A DNA stretch of 64,000 bases from Thioclava sp. GXIMD4216 (GTDB taxonomy: Bacteria > Pseudomonadota > Alphaproteobacteria > Rhodobacterales > Rhodobacteraceae). The notes beneath the pieces are model-generated. The model was not told where the DNA came from. It worked only from the letters and a program-made list of their open reading frames with translations, and made no database searches. Positions 60,724 through 64,000 of this stretch are shown here, piece after piece; the first letter of the stretch is position 1; every line of letters begins with the position of its first letter. The translations under genes and the position numbers were made by a program. The stretch lies in assembly GCF_037949285.1 (NCBI RefSeq), contig NZ_CP149926.1, positions 785,501 to 849,500 of the forward strand, in the 5' to 3' direction.

Positions 60724-61908
60724 TCAGTCTTTGACAAAGAGCTTGCGTTCGATATTGCACAGCGGCTCGGCGGGCCCATCCTCGCGGATCAGGATGGTTT
60801 CGGTGGTTTCCATCCCCCAGTCGTCCATCCAGAGGCCCGGCATGAAGTGGAAGGTCATCCCCGGTTGCAGCACGGTCTCATCCATCGCCCTGAGCGAGAC
60901 GGTATGTTCGCCCCAATCCGGCGGGTAGGAACAGCCGACCGCATAGCCGCAGCGGGCAGGGCGCTCGATCCCCACTTTCAGCAGCTCCGTGTCCAAAGCG
61001 CGGGCAATGTCGCAGGCGCGATTGCCGGGGCGGGCGACCTCGATCCCGGCATTCAGCCCCGCCGTCAGCGCCTGCGCCGCATCCAGCATATGCTGCGGCG
61101 GCTTGCCCAAGTAAACCGACCGGCAGAGCGGCGCGTGATAGCGCCGGTAACAGCCCGATTGTTCAACGAAGGTCATCTGGTCTTTCTGGAACGCCTCGCC
61201 ATTCCACGTCAGATGCGGCGCGGAGGCATCGGCCCCCGAGGGCAGCATCGGCACGATGGCGGGGTAATCGCCCCAGCTATCATCCTCGCCCTGAACGGCG
61301 GTCTTATACAGCTCGCCCACCAGATCATGCTTGTGATAGCCCGGCTCGATCAGCTCGACCGCGCGCGAGATCACCAGCTCCGAGATCCGCGCGGCACGGC
61401 GCATGAAGCGCAGCTCTTCGTCGGATTTAATCAGCCGCTGCCAGTTCACCAGCACCGACGCATCCACCAGCGTGGCGTCGGGCAGCCCCTCGGCCAGAAC
61501 GGTATGGGCGCGGGCGGTGTAGAAATAGGTCTCCATCTCCACCCCGATTCGCGCCTGACCGTGGCCAAGGATGCGCAGATGCGAGGCGAGGTCTTCCATC
61601 GGGTGCACCGTGTCGGATTGCACCATACGGTCGGCATACCACCGGATCTGCTCGTCGCCCATCCAGACGGTGCGCTTGGCACCATTGGCATCCATCATCC
61701 GGCCCCACCAGATCGGGTCGCCCTCCATCGTCAGGATAACGCCCTGATGGGTGTAAAAGGACCAGCCGTCATAGCCCGTCAGCCAGAACTGGTTGGATGG
61801 GTTGGTGACAAACAGCACATCCAGCCCGCGCTCGGCCATCGAATGGCGCACCAGCGCAATGCGACGTTGATATTCGGGCAGGCTGAAGGGGGCATTCTCG
61901 ATGGGCAT
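60724..61908 (-). CDS. doeA: ectoine hydrolase DoeA (EutD)
   Basis: A 394-residue M24 (creatinase/aminopeptidase P fold) hydrolase. Its sequence closely recalls the Halomonas ectoine hydrolase along its length: the N-W-L-T-G-Y-like Q-F-W-L-T-G-Y-D-G-W-S-F-Y, L-P-S-G-A-D-A-S-A-P-H-L-T-W and the ending L-F-V-K. It opens ectoine to N-acetyl-2,4-diaminobutyrate, the first step of ectoine use as carbon and nitrogen source. ATG 61908 follows GGAGA; upstream frame is not used. It is followed by the ArgE-like gene. Confidence 0.9.
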   Translation of the reverse strand: MPIENAPFSLPEYQRRIALVRHSMAERGLDVLFVTNPSNQFWLTGYDGWSFYTHQGVILTMEGDPIWWGRMMDANGAKRTVWMGDEQIRWYADRMVQSDTVHPMEDLASHLRILGHGQARIGVEMETYFYTARAHTVLAEGLPDATLVDASVLVNWQRLIKSDEELRFMRRAARISELVISRAVELIEPGYHKHDLVGELYKTAVQGEDDSWGDYPAIVPMLPSGADASAPHLTWNGEAFQKDQMTFVEQSGCYRRYHAPLCRSVYLGKPPQHMLDAAQALTAGLNAGIEVARPGNRACDIARALDTELLKVGIERPARCGYAVGCSYPPDWGEHTVSLRAMDETVLQPGMTFHFMPGLWMDDWGMETTETILIREDGPAEPLCNIERKLFVKD

Positions 61909-62093
61909 GGAGTCTCCGTCTTGAAATTGCTGGCGTAAACCGGCTGGGGCCGATGGCGTGCGGTGGCGGGCAGCACCTGTTCGGGCGCTGCCTTGCCTAT
62001 ATGGGACACCGCATGCCCTGCGAGCGTCAAACGGAAATCGGCTGCCTTGGCGGAAACCCAAGGCCCATACGCCCCCGAAGGGCGCGTATCTGC

Positions 62094-62576
62094 TTATTGT
62101 CTTGGCGTAATATCCCCTGAATGCAGCACGGGAGCTGCATCGATCGCGCCCGCATCCAGCATCGCGGCGACGCGTTCCAGCGAGGCCACAAGCTGGGCCT
62201 GCTCCCAATCGGCCAGATTTTCGAACTTCTTCACAAAGCGCTGTTGCAGGGCGTCGGGGGCTTCGTCCAGCGCGTGGTGGCCGGCTTCGGTGATGACAAT
62301 ATCGGTCTGGCGGCGGTCGATCTCGGACCGCTGGCGCTGCACCATGCCTTTATCGACCAGCTTGTCGACAAGCGAGGTAACGGTGGCCTGACTGACCCCC
62401 ATGCGGGTCGAGATCGCCTTGGCGGTCGACCAGCCCTTTTCGGCCACCACCTGCAGGACACGGAACTGCACAGGCGTCAGCCCCGCCGATTTCGCAAGGT
62501 CACGGCCAAAAAGCTCGGTCGCACGCAGGATGCGGCGCAGGGCAATAAGACTCATATCGGTACGGTCGCTGCTCAT
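62094..62576 (-). CDS. MarR-family regulator, EctR type
   Basis: A 160-residue winged-helix regulator (wHTH about 45-105; S-T-A-K-A-I-S-T-R-M-G-V-S-Q-A-T-V and the wing R-S-E-I-D-R-R-Q). MarR proteins bind small dyads as dimers; EctR1 of methanotrophs represses ectABC. It lies between the degradation genes (same strand) and ectA (divergent). ATG 62576 follows GGAGACGG; ATG 62555 is an alternative. Confidence 0.88.
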   Translation of the reverse strand: MSSDRTDMSLIALRRILRATELFGRDLAKSAGLTPVQFRVLQVVAEKGWSTAKAISTRMGVSQATVTSLVDKLVDKGMVQRQRSEIDRRQTDIVITEAGHHALDEAPDALQQRFVKKFENLADWEQAQLVASLERVAAMLDAGAIDAAPVLHSGDITPRQ

Positions 62577-62679
62577 ACCGTCTCCATAACTGGTTAGAAG
62601 CTTCGAATGGCTTAATATCGCAGAGGCGGAGGCGGCGGGCAATTACGATTTCCTTTGCTTTGACTAACGGATATTCCCT

Positions 62680-62708
62680 TTGTCACTTAGGGTTTCGATG
62701 GGTTTATA
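62680..62708 (+). promoter_or_regulatory. possible distal ectA promoter
   Basis: TTGTCA (62680-62685), 17 bases, TTTATA (62703-62708) resembles a housekeeping-type promoter about 110 bases before ectA. An alternative -10, TATACT (62768-62773), lies nearer the gene without a clear -35. Confidence 0.3.
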
Positions 62709-62726
62709 GCAAATTTAAGCCCATAT

Positions 62727-62765
62727 TTTCAACATTAGAAAAGAAAATTACTTTGAATGTTGAAA
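62727..62765. promoter_or_regulatory. inverted repeat upstream of ectA
   Basis: TTTCAACATT (62727-62736) and AATGTTGAAA (62756-62765) are perfect inverted copies 19 bases apart, within the ectR/ectA divergent region. It is a candidate regulator site. Confidence 0.45.
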
Positions 62766-62771
62766 TTTATA

Positions 62772-62799
62772 CTTCGATGATCTAATTAGATTGACGAAG
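62772..62799. promoter_or_regulatory. candidate EctR operator before ectA
   Basis: A perfect 12-bp palindrome ATCTAATTAGAT (62780-62791) is flanked symmetrically by CTTCG (62772-62776) and CGAAG (62795-62799), all centred on 62785.5. It lies 20 to 47 bases before the ectA start and just after a TATACT, so a bound repressor would block transcription. Confidence 0.5.
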
Positions 62800-62818
62800 C
62801 AACTGAGGAAGTGGAATC

Positions 62819-63346
62819 GTGCCGACAGTCGAAGTCATGAAACAGCCAAAGCTTACCTTCCGAAAGCCGGACGCGAAGGACGGGTCGGAAATCTGGTCGC
62901 TGGTGTCGCGGTGCAAGCCGTTGGACGAGAACTCGATGTATTGCAATCTCCTGCAATGCGACCATTTCCGCGATACCTGTGTTCTGGTCGAACAGGATGG
63001 CCTGCCGATTGGCTGGATTTCGGGATATATCCCGCCTTCGACCCCCAATACCCTTTTTGTCTGGCAGGTGGCCGTGGCGCCCGAAGCGCGCGGTCTTGGC
63101 CTGGGCAAGCGTATGCTGGCTCATCTGCTTGACCGCCCCGAGACGGCGGATTGTGCCCGCCTGCAGACCACCATCACCAAATCGAACGAGGCTTCATGGG
63201 GCCTGTTCCGCTCTTTCGCGCGCTCTGTTGGCGGCGAATTGACATCGGCTGCACATTTCGACCGCGATGACCACTTCGCAGGCCATGCCGCAACCGAGCA
63301 CATGGTCACCATCACATTCGAGGAAGAGGCGATGGCGGCGGCCTGA
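62819..63346 (+). CDS. ectA: L-2,4-diaminobutyrate acetyltransferase EctA
   Basis: A 175-residue GNAT enzyme with the EctA blocks N-S-M-Y-C-N-L-L-Q-C-D-H-F and G-W-I-S-G-Y-I-P-P, the acetyl-CoA loop R-G-L-G-L-G-K, and S-N-E-A-S-W. It acetylates diaminobutyrate in ectoine synthesis. The GTG at 62819 is chosen because GAGGAAG precedes it; ATG 62837 has no clear site. ectB follows after 49 bases. Confidence 0.95.
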   Translation: MPTVEVMKQPKLTFRKPDAKDGSEIWSLVSRCKPLDENSMYCNLLQCDHFRDTCVLVEQDGLPIGWISGYIPPSTPNTLFVWQVAVAPEARGLGLGKRMLAHLLDRPETADCARLQTTITKSNEASWGLFRSFARSVGGELTSAAHFDRDDHFAGHAATEHMVTITFEEEAMAAA

Positions 63347-63395
63347 TCCGCCCCCTTCTTCCCATTCTCCCCATATCAAACCCAAGAGGTTCTTT

Positions 63396-64000
63396 ATGCC
63401 GTTTGACAAAGCAAACGACCGGACAATTTTTACCCAACGCGAATCCGATGCCCGCTCTTACTGCCGTGGTTTCGATACCGTTTTCACCGAAGCCCGTGGT
63501 TCGGAGCTGTTCGACGCCGATGGCAAACGCTACATCGACTTTCTGGCGGGCTGTTCGTCGCTGAACTACGGCCATAACGACCCCGATATGAAGCAGGCTC
63601 TGGTTGACCACCTGATGGCGGATAAACTGGGCCATGCGCTTGATTTCCATACCGATACCAAGGGCGAATTCATCGAGGTCTTCCGCGACCTGATCCTGCG
63701 TCCGCGCGATATGGACCATAAGCTGATGTTCATCGGCCCGACTGGCGCCAATGCGGTTGAGGCCGCGATGAAGATCGCCCGCAAGTCGACGGGTCGTCAG
63801 AATATCATCGCCTTCACTAATGGCTTCCACGGGGTGACCATGGGCGCGCTGGCTGCGACCGGCAATGGCTATCACCGTGGTGGGGCAGGGATGATGCCGC
63901 AGGGCGTGACCCGCATGCCGTTCGATGGCTATGCAGAGGGCGTGGATTCGGTCGCTCTGCTGGACCAGATGCTGTCGGATGCTTCGGGTGGCGTTGACGC
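63396..64000 (+). CDS. ectB: diaminobutyrate-2-oxoglutarate transaminase EctB (partial, 5' end)
   Basis: At least 201 residues read from ATG 63396, open to the window end. The N-terminus F-D-T-V-F-T-E-A-R-G-S-E-L-F, the L-A-G-C-S-S-L-N-Y-G-H-N block, and G-P-T-G-A-N-A-V-E-A-A-M-K and F-H-G-V-T-M-G-A (PLP cofactor region) are those of EctB, a class-III aminotransferase making diaminobutyrate from aspartate semialdehyde. AAGAGG precedes the start. It follows ectA in the ectABC order; ectC should lie beyond the window. Confidence 0.94.
   Translation, partial: MPFDKANDRTIFTQRESDARSYCRGFDTVFTEARGSELFDADGKRYIDFLAGCSSLNYGHNDPDMKQALVDHLMADKLGHALDFHTDTKGEFIEVFRDLILRPRDMDHKLMFIGPTGANAVEAAMKIARKSTGRQNIIAFTNGFHGVTMGALAATGNGYHRGGAGMMPQGVTRMPFDGYAEGVDSVALLDQMLSDASGGVD

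Noticed and set aside
1..64000. tRNA, rRNA, CRISPR arrays, IS elements or prophage genes
   Set aside because: No cloverleaf-like, array-like or transposase-like sequence was recognised by eye; a tool search could still find a missed short element.

Overview
The window looks like chromosomal DNA of a marine or halotolerant alphaproteobacterium of the Rhodobacteraceae (order Rhodobacterales). The evidence is the RegB/SenC/RegA redox system, the NepR/PhyR/EcfG general stress response, CtrA-type TTAA-N7-TTAA sites, the alphaproteobacterial tsaE-amgK-murU-addB-addA-trxA run, an lptCAB-hpf-ptsN cluster, and ectoine genes. The DNA is GC-rich. Genes are tightly packed, with many ATGA or TGATG overlaps. 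No rRNA, tRNA, IS element, prophage or CRISPR array was seen. The genus cannot be fixed from the sequence alone.

Layout. (1) 1-2.1 kb: a small membrane protein and a six-TM chemoreceptor behind a perfect CtrA-like site. (2) 2.1-4.9 kb: regA and senC divergent from regB. (3) 4.9-15.4 kb: a kinase-less PAS protein behind a CtrA-like site, then tsaE, amgK, murU, addB, addA and trxA. (4) 15.5-24.7 kb: an acetyltransferase, a capsule-enzyme-like protein, hslV and hslU split by a membrane protein, a DUF1194 protein, Smr, TimA, FxsA, SecB and Idi. (5) 24.8-30.5 kb: tamA and tamB. (6) 30.6-34.1 kb: a YihY protein, a SulP transporter with a structured leader, and a double Usp protein. (7) 34.2-39.1 kb: a general stress response island (dps, a secreted protein, phyR, nepR, ecfG, sensor kinase). 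It has three perfect GGAAC-N16-CGTT promoters and one near-consensus promoter. (8) 39.1-45.1 kb: fliI divergent from flgB-flgC-fliE-fliQ-flgF-flgG-flgA-flgH-fliL. (9) 45.3-49.2 kb: ribonuclease D, lptC-lptA-lptB, hpf and ptsN, with a large dyad before hpf. (10) 49.1-59.2 kb: a surface-glycan region with a double sulfotransferase-like protein, three glycosyltransferases, galE, galU, kdsB, cysQ and a polysaccharide-type ABC permease. (11) 59.3-64 kb: an entericidin-like lipoprotein, an M20 deacetylase and ectoine hydrolase (degradation), a MarR regulator of EctR type, and divergent ectA-ectB (synthesis). ectB runs off the window end.

How it fits together. Redox control (RegBA), cell-cycle and motility control (CtrA-like sites plus flagellar genes), general stress (EcfG) and osmotic stress (ectoine) lie within 64 kb. 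The glycan region joins a possible PAPS-dependent sulfotransferase, the PAP phosphatase CysQ, CMP-Kdo synthesis, UDP-sugar supply and an export permease, which suggests a sulfated, possibly Kdo-anchored, surface polysaccharide. The least expected regulatory features are a dps promoter whose -35 box sits in the loop of the upstream gene's terminator, a divergent EcfG promoter pair inside an inverted repeat, and long dyads upstream of hpf, sulP and ectA.
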